Source of the DNA: Pleurodeles waltl
Taxonomy: Eukaryota; Chordata; Amphibia; Caudata; Salamandridae
Reading direction: 5' to 3'
Assembly (NCBI RefSeq): GCF_031143425.1
Contig: NC_090449.1
Location: 759,350,235 to 759,414,234, forward strand
Length of the DNA stretch: 64,000 bases
Shown here: positions 53,417 through 63,416 of the stretch, one piece after another
How positions within the stretch are numbered: position 1 is the stretch's first letter
How the letters are laid out: each line of letters begins with the position of its first letter
Program-made: the position numbers and the translations under genes
Notes under the pieces: model-generated
Told to the model about the DNA's origin: nothing
The model's database searches: none
The model's input: only the letters and a program-made list of their open reading frames with translations

Positions 53417-54210
53417 TGAAGAACCAGAACCTTATGGGCCTGGCGGCGCAGGGTTCGCCTGAAATCTCCTTGGATTCACCTGCCTCAACTAACAGAGACA
53501 CGGGACACTCTGTCAGGCGTAAAAGATCAGATTTTATTAGCTGCAGCTAGTACAGTTGTCCAAGAAGTACACAAGGTATGTTCTCAGGAGACTGCCACTT
53601 TACTTTGTGGCGCACAATCTTATATACCGTATAAAAACCATTTATTAACTACATACACTCCCAGAACACATAGAAAGGAGCCAGTAAGAATAATGTAAAG
53701 ATAGAACAGAGCCAATAGAAATGTCGGAAAACAAGACAGCACCAATAGAAGGAATTGGAAAACAAAGTATCAAGTGACTTAAGGTTGCCTCCCCTCCAGC
53801 TGTGTTTGTCACCCCTCCCTTGAACTAATTCATTAACCGATCCACAACGAAGTTGCATGTGGTGCGATAAGTTTGTGTGCGTTTGGAGGACAGTTGTGAA
53901 ATGAGAGAATACTAGCAAAGGACAGCGAAGGCCAGACGATAAGATAAGATCGGCGGAGAATAGTGTGAGCCTACAGATAGTTGAAACAAGGATTAGAAAA
54001 CCAGACAGGGATTAGTGTACTCGGTCAGACCTTAATACCAGCCTTGTAAAGATAGAGGCAGAAGGCTGTTTTGAACACCATGTTGCAGAATAAGCAGAAA
54101 AGGCAGAATGGACTTCGTTCGCTGTGCTGCCTGAGTGAAGGCAACATAAAATGGCGGCGGGCCACAAAATGGCGGGTCGATACGATCGTATTAAAAATCG
54201 AATTTCCTCA
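53417..54210 (-). repeat. 5' LTR of the provirus (794 bp)
   Basis: It differs from the 3' LTR only at 53455 (T against A) and 53867 (G against A). It is followed on the left by the primer site and leader (52976-53396, no gene), and on the right by the duplicated CAGT. Confidence 0.95.
53619..53626 (-). promoter_or_regulatory. TATA box of the proviral promoter
   Basis: TATATAAG on the minus strand in the 5' LTR. Upstream on the same strand are two ATTGG (inverted CCAAT) boxes in a 30-bp direct repeat (53712 and 53742), and near the U3 start two CGCCATTTT motifs (54148-54156 and 54166-54174) like the YY1-bound upstream conserved region of gammaretroviral LTRs. Confidence 0.6.
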
Positions 54211-55756
54211 CAGTGCCTAAGTCAACTAAATAGGTGACTTCTCCCTTCTTTTCAACAATTGTGTGGGGTCCACTCCATTTATCTTGGAGTGCTCTTGGGG
54301 CCACAGGCTCCAAGACCCACACTTTCTGCCCTGGTTGGTACTGAACCAAAACAGCCTTCTGATCATGCCATTGCTTCTGGAGCTCTTGGCTGGCCTGAAG
54401 GTTTTTACTGGCCTTTTTCATGTACTCAGCCATCCTTGATCTGAGGCCAAGTACATAATCCACAATATCCTGCTTAGGAGCTTTTAAAGGTTGTTCCCAA
54501 CCCTCCTTTACAAGTGTGAGTGGACCCCTAACAGGGTGTCCAAAAAGAAGTTCAAAGGGGCTGAAGCCCACTCCTTTCTGGGGTACCTCCCTGTAGGCAA
54601 AAAGGAGGCATGGTAGAAGGATATCCCATCTCCTGCGGAGTTTTTCAGGGAGACCCATAATCATGCCTTTGAGAGTTTTATTAAATCTCTCCACCAGTCC
54701 ATTTGTTTGTGGATGATAGGGTGTTGTGAACTTGTACGTTACACCACACTCCTTCCACATGGCCTTTAAGTATGCAGACATGAAATTGCTTCCCCTGTCT
54801 GATACTACTTCCTTTGGGAAGCCCACCCTGGAAAATATTCCCAGGAGGGCCTTTGCCACTGCAGGTGCTGTAGTGGTCCTTAAAGGAATAGCTTCAGGAT
54901 ATCTTGTGGCATGGTCCACTACCACCAAGATAAATCTATTGCCTGAAGCAGTAGGAGGGTCAAGGGGGCCAACTATGTCAACCCCTACCCTTTCAAAGGG
55001 AACCCCAACCACAGGCAGTGGAATAAGGGGTGCCTTTGGGGTGCCACCTGTCTTGCCACTGGCTTGACAGGTTTCACAGGACTTACAAAATTCCTTTGTG
55101 TCCTCAGACATCCTAGGCCAATGAAACAATGGAACCAATCTGTCCCAAGTTTTCATTTGACCCAGGTGTCCAGCTAGGGGAATGTCATGTGCCAGGGTTA
55201 GGAGGAACTTTCTGTACTCCTGAGGAATCACTAATCTCCTGGCAGCTCCAGGTTTAGGATCCCTATGCTCAGTGTACAAGAGGTTGTCCTCCCAGTAAAC
55301 TCTGTGAGAGTCACTGACATCCCCATTAGCCTGTTTGACAGCTTGCTGTCTGAGACCCTCTAATGTGGGACAGGTTTGCTGTGCCACACTCAGCTCCTCT
55401 CTGGCAGGCCCCCCTTCACCCAAAAGCTCAGCAGTGTCTGCTTGAAGCTCCTCTGGTGTAGGTTCTGCACAGGGAGGGAATTCTTCTTCCTCAGAAGTTG
55501 AATCCACTATAGAGGGAGGAATAGTAGGAAGTGGTTTGCTTCTACTAGCCCTAGCTTTAGGGAGCACTTGGTCCATTGTTCCAGGATCCAAGCTTCCCTG
55601 TCCTTTTTGCTTTTTGGCCTGAGCCCTTGTCAAAGCAAAAATATGCCCTGGGATGCCCAGCATTGCTGCATGGGCCTCCAACTCCACATCTGACCAAGCT
55701 GATGTCTCCAAATCATTCCCGAATAGACAGTCTACAGGTAAATCTGAAGCTACCAC
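54211..55756 (-). pseudogene. Unit F: protease end and integrase, cut off by the provirus
   Basis: The 5' half of the F pol frame: protease end, integrase zinc finger and DD35E core, broken in the integrase C-terminus (VDLGT) where the provirus begins. It is also out of frame with gag because of the G10 run at 55777-55786. Together with 43482-44312 it reconstitutes the map of the other units. Confidence 0.9.
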
Positions 55757-57602
55757 AACTTTCTTTGGACCAGTAACCCCCCCCCCAGTTGAGATTTACA
55801 ACAGCCATGGGGTGGCTAAGTGTGTTGTTGTGAGCATCGGTTACTTGGTACTGGTGACCAAGTAGGTGTTGTTCAGGGTGGACCAGTTTCTCTATGACCA
55901 TAGTCACACTGGCTCCAGTGTCCCTGTAGGCCTGAACCTCAACACCATTTATTAGGGGTAGCTGCTTGTACTTATCCATATTAAGGGGACAAGCAACTAA
56001 GGTGGCTAAATCAATAGCCCCCTCAGAGACTAACACAGCCTCTGTGGCCTCCCTAACAAGGCCAACCCCAACTAAGTTACCAATAGTGAGCCCAGCTACT
56101 CCCTTGGATTGGCTATTAGTAGGTTTGCTCCCACCACCACTGCTATTAGTAGGGACACTAGGTGTAGCAGTAGGGGTTGTAGTGGTAGGAGGCTTGGTGC
56201 CTTTCTTTGGACAACTGGGATCTGTTGTCCAATGGCCTTTTATTTTACATAAATAGCACCATGGTTTCTTTTCCTTGTTCTGATTAAAAGAGGATTTGGG
56301 CCCACCACCCCCACCAGAGTGTTTTTGTGGGCCTGATGAAGACTCATTTTTAGATTTGTCCCCACCCTTGTCAGAAGACTTACCATCCTTCTTTTTGTTG
56401 CCATCTTTGTCACCCCCTGTATGAACTTTTCTGTTCACCCTTGTTCTGACCCATTTGTCTGCCTTCTTTCCCAATTCTTGGGGAGAGGTCAGATCAGAGT
56501 CCACCAAGTACTGGTGCAACAAATCAGACACACAATTATTAAGAATATGCTCTCTCAGGATCAAGTTATACAGGCTGTCATAATCAGTAACTTTACTGCC
56601 ATGTAACCACCCCTCCAAGGCCTTCACTGAATGGTCAATGAAATCAACCCAGTCTTGTGAAGACTCCTTTTTGGTCTCTCTGAACTTTATCCTGTATTGT
56701 TCAGTGGTTAAGCCATAACCATCCAGGAGTGCATTCTTAAGAACTTGGAAATTATTAGCATCATTTTCTTTCACAGTAAGGAGCCTATCCCTACCTTTTC
56801 CACTAAATGATAGCCATAGGATAGCAGCCCACTGCCTTTGAGGGACATCCTGTACAACACAGGCCCTCTCAAGTGCAGCAAACCACTTGTTAATGTCATC
56901 CCCCTCCTTATAAGGGGGAACTATCTTGTGCAGATTCCTTGAATCATGCTCTTTTGCAGGATGACTATGGGGAATACTGCTGCTGCCACCATGGGTTTCT
57001 AAACCCAGTTTCTGTCTCTCCTTCTCTACTTCTAAAGTCTGTCTATCCAAATCCAGCTGTTGCTTCTTGAGCTTCAGTCTGGTTTGTTCCACTCTCAATC
57101 TATTGAGCTCCCTTTCTAACAATCTGTCATCAGGGTGGGTGGGAGGGACATGCCTTGAAACAGAAGTATGGTGAGAATGGACAGAAGGAGACCTGTCCCT
57201 TACAGAAGCCACCCTAACAGCTTGGCTAACAGAAACATCACTACCAGTATGGTGAGAATAAATGCTTTTGCTATGATGTGAGACAACACTATTTGTATGG
57301 TGTGGCTCATCATCATTACCAACTATGCTAGACTGTCTAGTAATGGGCAGGCTAGGAAGTTTCTTTCCTGAATCTTTTCCTGGGGGAGTCCCTGGATCAG
57401 ATTGTGAACCATTAGCTACTTTTTCAACAGATGGGGCACTTCTAGCCTTATCCTGTTCTCTAAGCATGTTAAGTAACAGTTCCAAGGAAGGATTCTTCCC
57501 TACACTCAAACCTCTCTCTACACAGAGACTCCTTGCTCCTTTCCAGCTAAGGTGGTCATATGCAAGTTTCGACAGATCAACATTTTGGCCTGTGCCAGAC
57601 AT
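55713..57602 (-). CDS. gag: Unit F: Gag and protease start
   Basis: 629 codons from the ATG at 57602, with the same domain order as the C copy and no internal stop. It shifts frame in the G10 tract after protease DTGA. An H replaces N in LAYDHLSW, as in B. The leader 57603-57874 contains AAAGTT-type repeats slightly altered from the other units, then the primer site. Confidence 0.88.
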   Translation of the reverse strand: MSGTGQNVDLSKLAYDHLSWKGARSLCVERGLSVGKNPSLELLLNMLREQDKARSAPSVEKVANGSQSDPGTPPGKDSGKKLPSLPITRQSSIVGNDDEPHHTNSVVSHHSKSIYSHHTGSDVSVSQAVRVASVRDRSPSVHSHHTSVSRHVPPTHPDDRLLERELNRLRVEQTRLKLKKQQLDLDRQTLEVEKERQKLGLETHGGSSSIPHSHPAKEHDSRNLHKIVPPYKEGDDINKWFAALERACVVQDVPQRQWAAILWLSFSGKGRDRLLTVKENDANNFQVLKNALLDGYGLTTEQYRIKFRETKKESSQDWVDFIDHSVKALEGWLHGSKVTDYDSLYNLILREHILNNCVSDLLHQYLVDSDLTSPQELGKKADKWVRTRVNRKVHTGGDKDGNKKKDGKSSDKGGDKSKNESSSGPQKHSGGGGGPKSSFNQNKEKKPWCYLCKIKGHWTTDPSCPKKGTKPPTTTTPTATPSVPTNSSGGGSKPTNSQSKGVAGLTIGNLVGVGLVREATEAVLVSEGAIDLATLVACPLNMDKYKQLPLINGVEVQAYRDTGASVTMVIEKLVHPEQHLLGHQYQVTDAHNNTLSHPMAVVNLNWGGGYWSKESCGSFRFTCRLSIRE

Positions 57603-57874
57603 TTTTAGAGAGAGTTAAAGTGATAGTAAAAGATAAAAAGTTTGTCAGAGCTTTTAGAAAGACAGAGAAAAAAAACTTTTTTAACTTTTTAGAATTTTTT
57701 GGAAAGTTAGAAGTACTTTTCAGCACTTAGAAAAGAGTGAAAAGAGGAAATGCAAAACTTTTTGGCTATGTGTATATACACTGACCTTGTTTTGTATATT
57801 TTTCTCTTATGAAAAGTACAATGACAAGAGTGGTAAGTAGTCTCAAAGCACTTATCCCACCGCTGCACAACCAA

Positions 57875-60860
57875 TGTAGGAGGCTGGACTGGCTTGTAGT
57901 GAGTACCAAGGGGTACTTGCACCTTGCACCAGGCCCAGTTATCCCTTATTAGTGTATAGGGTGTCTAGCAGCTTAGGCTGATAGATAATGGTAGCTTAGC
58001 AGAGCAGCTCAGGCTGAACTAGGAGACGTGTGAAGCTACTACAGTACCACTTAGTGTCATATGCACAATATCACAAGAAAACACAATACACAGTTATACT
58101 AAAAATAAAGGTACTTTATTTTTATGACAATATGCCAAAGTATCTTAGAGTGTACCCTCAGTGAGAGGATAGGAAATATACACAAGATATATATACACAA
58201 TAGCAAAAATATGCAGTATAGTCTTAGAAAACAGTGCAAACAATGTATAGTTACAATAGGATGCAATGGGGAAACATAGGGATAGGGGCAACACAAACCA
58301 TATACTCCAAAAGTGGAATGTGAACCACGAATGGACCCCAAACCTATGTGACCTTGTAGAGGGTCGCTGGGACTATTAGAAAATAGTGAGAGTTAGAAAA
58401 ATAACCCTCCCCAAGACCCTGAAAAGTGAGTGCAAAGTGCACTAAAGTTCCCCTAAGGACAAAGAAGTTGTGTTAGAGGAATAATGCAGGAAAGACACAA
58501 ACCAACAATGCAACAACTGTGGATTTCCAATCTAGGGTACCTGTGGAACAAGGGGACCAAGTCCAAAAGTCACAAGCAAGTCGGAGATGGGCAGATGCCC
58601 AGGAAATGCCAGCTGCGGGTGCAAAGAAGCTTCTACTGGACAGAAGAAGCTGAGGTTTCTGCAGGAACGAAAAGGACTAGAGACTTCCCCTTTGGTGGAC
58701 GGATCCCTCTCGCCGTGGAGAGTCGTGCAGAAGTGTTTTCCCGCTGAAAGAACGCCAACAAGCCTTGCTAGCTGCAAATCGTGCGGTTAGCGTTTTTGGA
58801 TGCTGCTTTGGCCCTGGAGGGAACAGGAGGTCGCAAATTGGACCAGGAGAGAGAGGGGACGTCGAGCAAGACAAGGAGCCCTCTCAGCAGCAGGTAGCCC
58901 CTAGAAAAGTGCCAGAAACAGGCACTACGAGGATGCGTGAAATGGTGCTCACCCGAAGTCGCACAAAGGAGTCCCACGTCGCCGGAGACCAACTTAGAAC
59001 GTCGTGCAATGCAGGTTAGAGTGCCGTGGACCCAGGCTTGGCTGTGCACAAAGGATTTCCGCCGGAAGTGCACAGGGGCCGGAGTAGCTGCAAAAGTCAC
59101 GGTTCCCAGCAATGCAGCCCAGCGAGGTGAGGCAAGGACTTACCTCCACCAAACTTGGACTGAAGAGTCACTGGACTGTGGGAGTCACTTGGACAGAGTT
59201 GCTGGATTCGAGGGACCTCGCTCGTCGTGCTGAGAGGAGACCCAGAGGACCGGTGATGCAGTTCTTTGGTGCCTGCGGTTGCAGGGGGAAGATTCCGTCG
59301 ACCCATGGGAGATTTCTTCGGAGCTTCTAGTGCAGAGAGGAGGCAGACTACCCCCACAGCATGCACCACCAGGAAAACAGTCGAGAAGGCGGCAGGATCA
59401 GCGTTACAAGGTCGCAGTAGTCGTCTTTGCTACTTTGTTGCAGTTTTTCAGGCTTCCAGCGCGGTCAGCAGTCGATTCCTTGGCAGAAGGTGAAGAGAGA
59501 GATGCAGAGGAACTCGGCTGAGCTCTTGCATTCGTTATCTAAAGTTTCCCCAGAGACAGAGACCCTAAATAGCCAGAAAAGAGGGTTTGGCTACCTAGGA
59601 GAGAGGATAGGCTAGCAACACCTGAAGGAGCCTATCACAAGGAGTCTCTGACGTCACCTGGTGGCACTGGCCACTCAGAGCAGTCCAGTGTGCCAGCAGC
59701 ACCTCTGTTTCCAAGATGGCAGAGGTCTGGAGCACACTGGAGGAGCTCTGGGCACCTCCCAGGGGAGGTGCAGGTCAGGGGAGTGGTCACTCCCCTTTCC
59801 TTTGTCCAGTTTCGCGCCAGAGCAGGGCTGGGGGATCCCTGAACCAGTGTAGACTGGCTTATGCAGAGATGGGCACCATCTGTGCCCATCAAAGCATTTC
59901 CAGAGGCTGGGGGAGGCTACTCCTCCCCAGCCCTAACACCTTTTTCCAAAGGGAGAGGGTGTAACACCCTCTCTCTGAGGAAGTCCTTTGTTCTGCCTTC
60001 CTGGGCCAAGTCTGGCTGGACCCCAGGAGGGCAGAAACCTGTCTGAGGGGTTGGCAGCAGCAGCAGCTGCAGTGAAACCCCGGGAAAGTAGTTTGGGAGT
60101 ACCCGGGTCTGGGCTAGAGACTCAGGGGATCATGGAATTGTCTTCCCAATGCCAGAATGGCATTGGGGTGACAATTCCATGATCTTAGACATGTTACATG
60201 GCCATGTTTGGAGTTACCATTGTGACGCTATACATATGTCGTGACATATGTATAGTGCACGTGTGTAATGGTGTCCCCGCACTCACAAAGTCCGGGGAAT
60301 TTGCCCTGAACAATGTGGGAGCACCTTGGCTAGTGCCAGGGTGCCCACACACTAAGTAACTTAGCACCCAACCTTTACCAGGTAAAGGTTAGACATATAG
60401 GTGACTTATAAGTTACTTAAGTGCAGTGGTAAATGGCTGTGAAATAACGTGGACGTTATTTCACTCAGGCTGCAGTAGCAGGCCTGTGTAAGAATTTGTC
60501 AGAGCTCCCTATGGGTGGCATAAGAAATGCTGCAGCCCATAGGGATCTCCTGGAACCCCAATACCCTGGGTACCTCAGTACCATATACTAGGGAATTATA
60601 AGGGTGTTCCAGTATGCCAATGTAAATTGGTGAAATTGGTCACTAGCCTGTTAGTGACAATTTGGAAAGAAAATGAGAGAGCATAACCACTGAGGTTCTG
60701 GATAGCAGAGCCTCAGTGAGACAGTTAGTTACACATACAGGGCACACTTATGAGCACTGGGGCCCTGGCTGGCAGGGTCCCAGTGACACATACAACTAAA
60801 ACAACATATATACAGTGAAATATGGGGGTAACATGCCAGGCAAGATGGTACTTTCCTACA
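57875..60860 (-). repeat. LTR6 (5'-most LTR of the array, 2986 bp), chimeric
   Basis: The first about 590 bp (57875-58465) match the other LTRs with no difference I could find. Differences then appear, and between 59820 and 60250 they reach roughly one base in ten by eye. The ends TGTAGGA/TCCTACA are kept. Right of 60860 the sequence is unrelated DNA (CACACACCCTGAGG). The gradient suggests a recombinant LTR with its U3 side from an older element, plausibly copy A. Confidence 0.85.
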
Positions 60861-61313
60861 CACACACCCTGAGGGCCGGGCCCAGCCCGAGGGTTTAAAT
60901 AAAGAGGGATTTGCTGCTCAAGGCAATCCCACAGTTACCCTCCCACTGAGTGTGCCGCTGCCGTTATTTGATTCGCACTGCACAAAGTGAGGCCTACTGC
61001 ACTGTGGTGAGAAGCGATCATTTATAGTTTAGGTCTGGTATCCGGTGACCTTACACCACACTACATTTCTCAGACCTCGCCTATCCTTCCTTTGTGAAGT
61101 GTGGTTTGTGTTAGCTAACTTTCGAAGAACAGGGTTCAAATCCCCTCTCCTCCTGAGACCAAATTGTGGGCATTTTTTTATGCACTCTAGCCTATGCAGT
61201 TTTTAAATATATTTTCAAAATGGGGTTTCTTACTTCTTACAAACAGACTGAGGACGCATAAATGGCTTTTGGTTCCCAGTCAGAGAGCAGTGTGCATGAA
61301 ATGGTTTGAGGAG
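60861..61313. other. Flanking DNA, no gene recognised
   Basis: The sequence starts with a GC-rich segment and TTTAAATAAAGAGG. It contains a lone GGTTCAAATCCC (61132-61143) that resembles a tRNA T-arm/B box, but I could not fold a cloverleaf around it. No frame with a recognisable domain is present. Confidence 0.5.
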
Positions 61314-61610
61314 GAAACCACTAGGCACCGGGGATTTTTTTTGTTGGTGTTGTTTTACAGATGGGGAGCGACCTCTTAGGCAAGGGTCGCTCCCCTGGAG
61401 GGGCACATTGTATTTATGCCATTTCTGCCCCTTTGGGGGCAGATCGGCCGATTTTAGGTCAATCTGCCCACAAGGGGGGCAGAAACCACTAGGCACCGGG
61501 GATTTATTTTTTGCGCCAATGTCACGCAAGGGGAGTGACCCCGTAGGCAAGGGTCGATCCCCGTGGGGGTCTGGGGGGCAAATTTATTTTAGGCCATCAG
61601 CCTATTTTAA
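61314..61610. repeat. Tandem repeat, about 178-bp period, two diverged copies
   Basis: GAAACCACTAGGCACCGGGG starts at 61314 and again at 61492. Each copy continues with a GGGGAGYGACC...GGCAAGGGTCG stretch and a G-rich end. The second copy is shorter (to about 61610). It is possibly a fragment of a satellite or of a larger dispersed repeat. Confidence 0.75.
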
Positions 61611-61740
61611 TTAGGCCGATCATGATGTAGGTGCGCACTGCGTAGACACTGTCTCCTGGAAGGGACAGAGGGTATGATGAGTAACTGAGCCATCTGACAT
61701 CAGCACGCCATCAATGCGCCATTGTATACAGGGACAATAC

Positions 61741-62501
61741 CTAGTAGATATCCTTCTTCAAACTCCCCAGCTAGCAGTCTTGTGTGAATGCCGCTATGGT
61801 GGAAGATGTACCAATCATGTCTGCTCCCTGGGTACCTGGCCATGAGATCAGTAATGATGTATTAGGCATTGCAAATCATCTGTATATTCATTGAATATTG
61901 GTATTTACGGTTGCGGTACACATACTCTGTGGCAGATGGTGGACAGATTGCCACATGTGTCCCATCTATGGCACCTAGGATGTGGGGGAACTGTGCTATC
62001 TGGTAAAAAATATTTTTTTTACTGCTGTATATCCTGTGGGGTGTGGGGGAATCTGATGTACTGGTGTATCCTGCTCAGCATGGCGTTGATAAATACATTG
62101 ACAAATCTAGAGAGGGTACTCTGTGATACCCCTCCAGCTGCTGCTATGACCCCTTGATAGCTCCCTGAGGTGAGTAGGTGGAGGGAGCATAATACCTGTA
62201 CATGGGTGGGTATGCTGTGAGTCCTTAGTGTTCTGCGCTGCAGCATGGGTTGTAGCTCAGCAATCAGATCAAGTATTATGGCTGAGTTCAACCTATACCT
62301 CTCAAATATTTCCTCCTCTGTCAAGTTTAAAAGTGTAATGCGCACTCTGAAAATGCACTCCTGTCTCCTTCTCCCTCTCCTCAAACCTGCCAAGATCCTC
62401 ATCCTACTCGCCATGACGTAGAGTGCAGCCATTGTGGAAAAGAGTCTGAGGCATTCTGGGCCTCTTAATATAGGTTGCACCTGGTTACCACCTGGTTTCA
62501 C
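61741..62501 (-). pseudogene. PIF/Harbinger transposase (HARBI1-like), 5' half, decayed
   Basis: The minus strand encodes the helical region typical of HARBI1-like nucleases (YRLNSAIILDLI, LLTSGSYQGVIA, GVSQSTLSRFV), likely starting at the ATG at 62432; the frame opening at 62501 begins with GTG. A +1 shift in an A8...T6 tract (about 62000-62018) moves it to another frame that continues with ILGAIDGTHVAICPP (first catalytic D), YRNRKYQYSMN and ARYPGSRHD (second D). A TAA interrupts at 61862-61864. The match ends at CTAG|GTATTG (61741), which looks like an ancient splice donor. The third acidic residue and C-terminus are absent. Confidence 0.88.
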
Positions 62502-62509
62502 TTAGTGGT

Positions 62510-62815
62510 ATTTTGCATGTGAAAAATGCCATTCTGCAAAAAATCGCAATTTGCGATTTTTTGATGCATCGTTTTGCGACTTGGATTTTGCAAATCGCAA
62601 TTTGCGCCTCGCAATTTCCTACTGGAAATACCGAATCGCAAAATGCGACTCGCTAAACCAGGTTGCAACGCAAAAAATCGAAATTTTTGTGATTTCTTTT
62701 TTTTGGTCTGTGAATGCCTTTCATGCATTGCAGACCACGTTTTTGCACTTGCAAACGGCCAAATTTTGTGATTCGCACCGTTTGCGAGTGCAAAAAAGTT
62801 TCATACATCTGGCCC
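62510..62815 (-). mobile_element. Terminal and subterminal region of the Harbinger element
   Basis: The minus strand begins with GGGCCAGATGTATGAAAC directly after TTA (plus-strand TAA at 62816-62818), the 3-bp target typical of PIF/Harbinger. Inside are repeated TCGCAAW(T)TGCGA-like motifs, including a perfect inverted repeat with 12-bp arms at 62537-62563 (CAAAAAATCGCA, loop ATT). I found no matching opposite terminus on the left, so the element is truncated there. Confidence 0.75.
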
Positions 62816-62818
62816 TAA

Positions 62819-63416
62819 GAGCTAATCCTTTTTATGGGCGACCACAAATTACTCCGTCTATTCTGTAATCTCTCTTTGGGCTTGAAACCACGCCCATGCC
62901 ACGTCAGTCACTTACATTGGTTCGTGGGCTTGCCTTTTAAAATCTGCATGCTTTCATTTGTCAAAGGCATGCATATGTCATGCCTTTTCCGGTGTTTAGT
63001 CCACCTACACAGCACCGGTAAAGTACCAAAAACATACGAGGCTCGATGTTTTCAGCCTGGGGTCCGGACTACTTTATCTGTTTATTTTCCAGGCAGCGCA
63101 ATCGAGCTGCATTTTACATAGCGCGATCGCGTTGTGTTTTTTTTTGCTTTACAATGCTAATAGCTCTAACTCGAACAAATGCAAGACCCGTTGCATTGAA
63201 AATGCTTGTTTTTCTTTCTTTGACAGTGAAGAAAGGAAATTTTCTAACTCAGAACTGTGCTTTCCAATTTCCCGACTTGTTTAAGTTTGTATTTCACTCC
63301 AATGTGGCACAAGTGGGCAATAAATCACAGAAGGAAGGCAATGTTTAAAAACAATGCTCTTGTATATTAACAGCAGTGAGAAAGTATTTGCTATGGGTGG
63401 TCTAGGATACTCTGGT
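62819..63416. other. Intergenic DNA, no gene recognised
   Basis: A/T-moderate sequence with no domain-bearing frame. It contains a GCGCGATCGCG palindrome near 63121-63131 and a CCGGTGTTTAG...CACCGGTAAAG segment (62990-63020). It may be a decayed dispersed repeat, but I cannot name it. Confidence 0.4.

Larger units (their letters stand above)
44313..54210 (-). mobile_element. Full-length class I (gamma/epsilon-like) endogenous retrovirus, 9898 bp
   Basis: LTR-gag-pol-env-LTR on the minus strand. LTRs are 794 bp each with TG...CA ends and two differences (44351/53455 and 44763/53867). It is flanked by a 4-bp duplication, CAGT, that is single in all the other array copies. It has a tRNA-Lys1,2-type primer site, polypurine tract, Gag with one zinc knuckle, Pol of PR-RT-RNaseH-IN order and a gamma-type Env. 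The 4-bp duplication, the UAG between gag and pol, and the integrase C-terminus fit gamma/epsilon-type viruses. I see no accessory gene and no inactivating change in the three main frames. Confidence 0.95.
6510..60860 (-). mobile_element. Tandem array of a Gmr1-like Ty3/gypsy retrotransposon: six LTRs, five internal regions
   Basis: Units repeat head to tail as LTR1-B-LTR2-C-LTR3-D-LTR4-E-LTR5-F-LTR6, each LTR being shared by its neighbours. Unit offsets are 8297, 8303, 8303 and 8283 bp. Internal regions are 5300, 5300, 5305, 5306 and 5301 bp (F after removing the provirus and its duplicated CAGT). The outer flanks (GTCC left, CACAC right) do not form a target-site duplication. Shared LTRs are the expected product of unequal crossing-over between LTRs. 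A collapsed or over-expanded assembly is the main alternative, but unit-specific markers argue against it: the provirus in F, a 13-bp deletion in LTR5 and a 20-bp deletion in LTR1. Confidence 0.9.

Noticed and set aside
6510..60860. Assembly artefact creating the tandem array
   Set aside because: Not excluded, but each unit carries private markers (provirus, LTR deletions, G-run lengths, B-specific nonsense codon). Only the D/E pair is similar enough to be an artefact.
61110..61165. tRNA gene or tRNA-derived SINE suggested by GGTTCAAATCCC
   Set aside because: No acceptor, D-arm or anticodon stem could be folded around it, and no A box at the right distance was found.
62019..62501. An intact host HARBI1-like gene
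   Set aside because: The match continues in another frame past an A/T-run shift and carries a TAA. It is flanked by a Harbinger terminus, so it is a transposon remnant.
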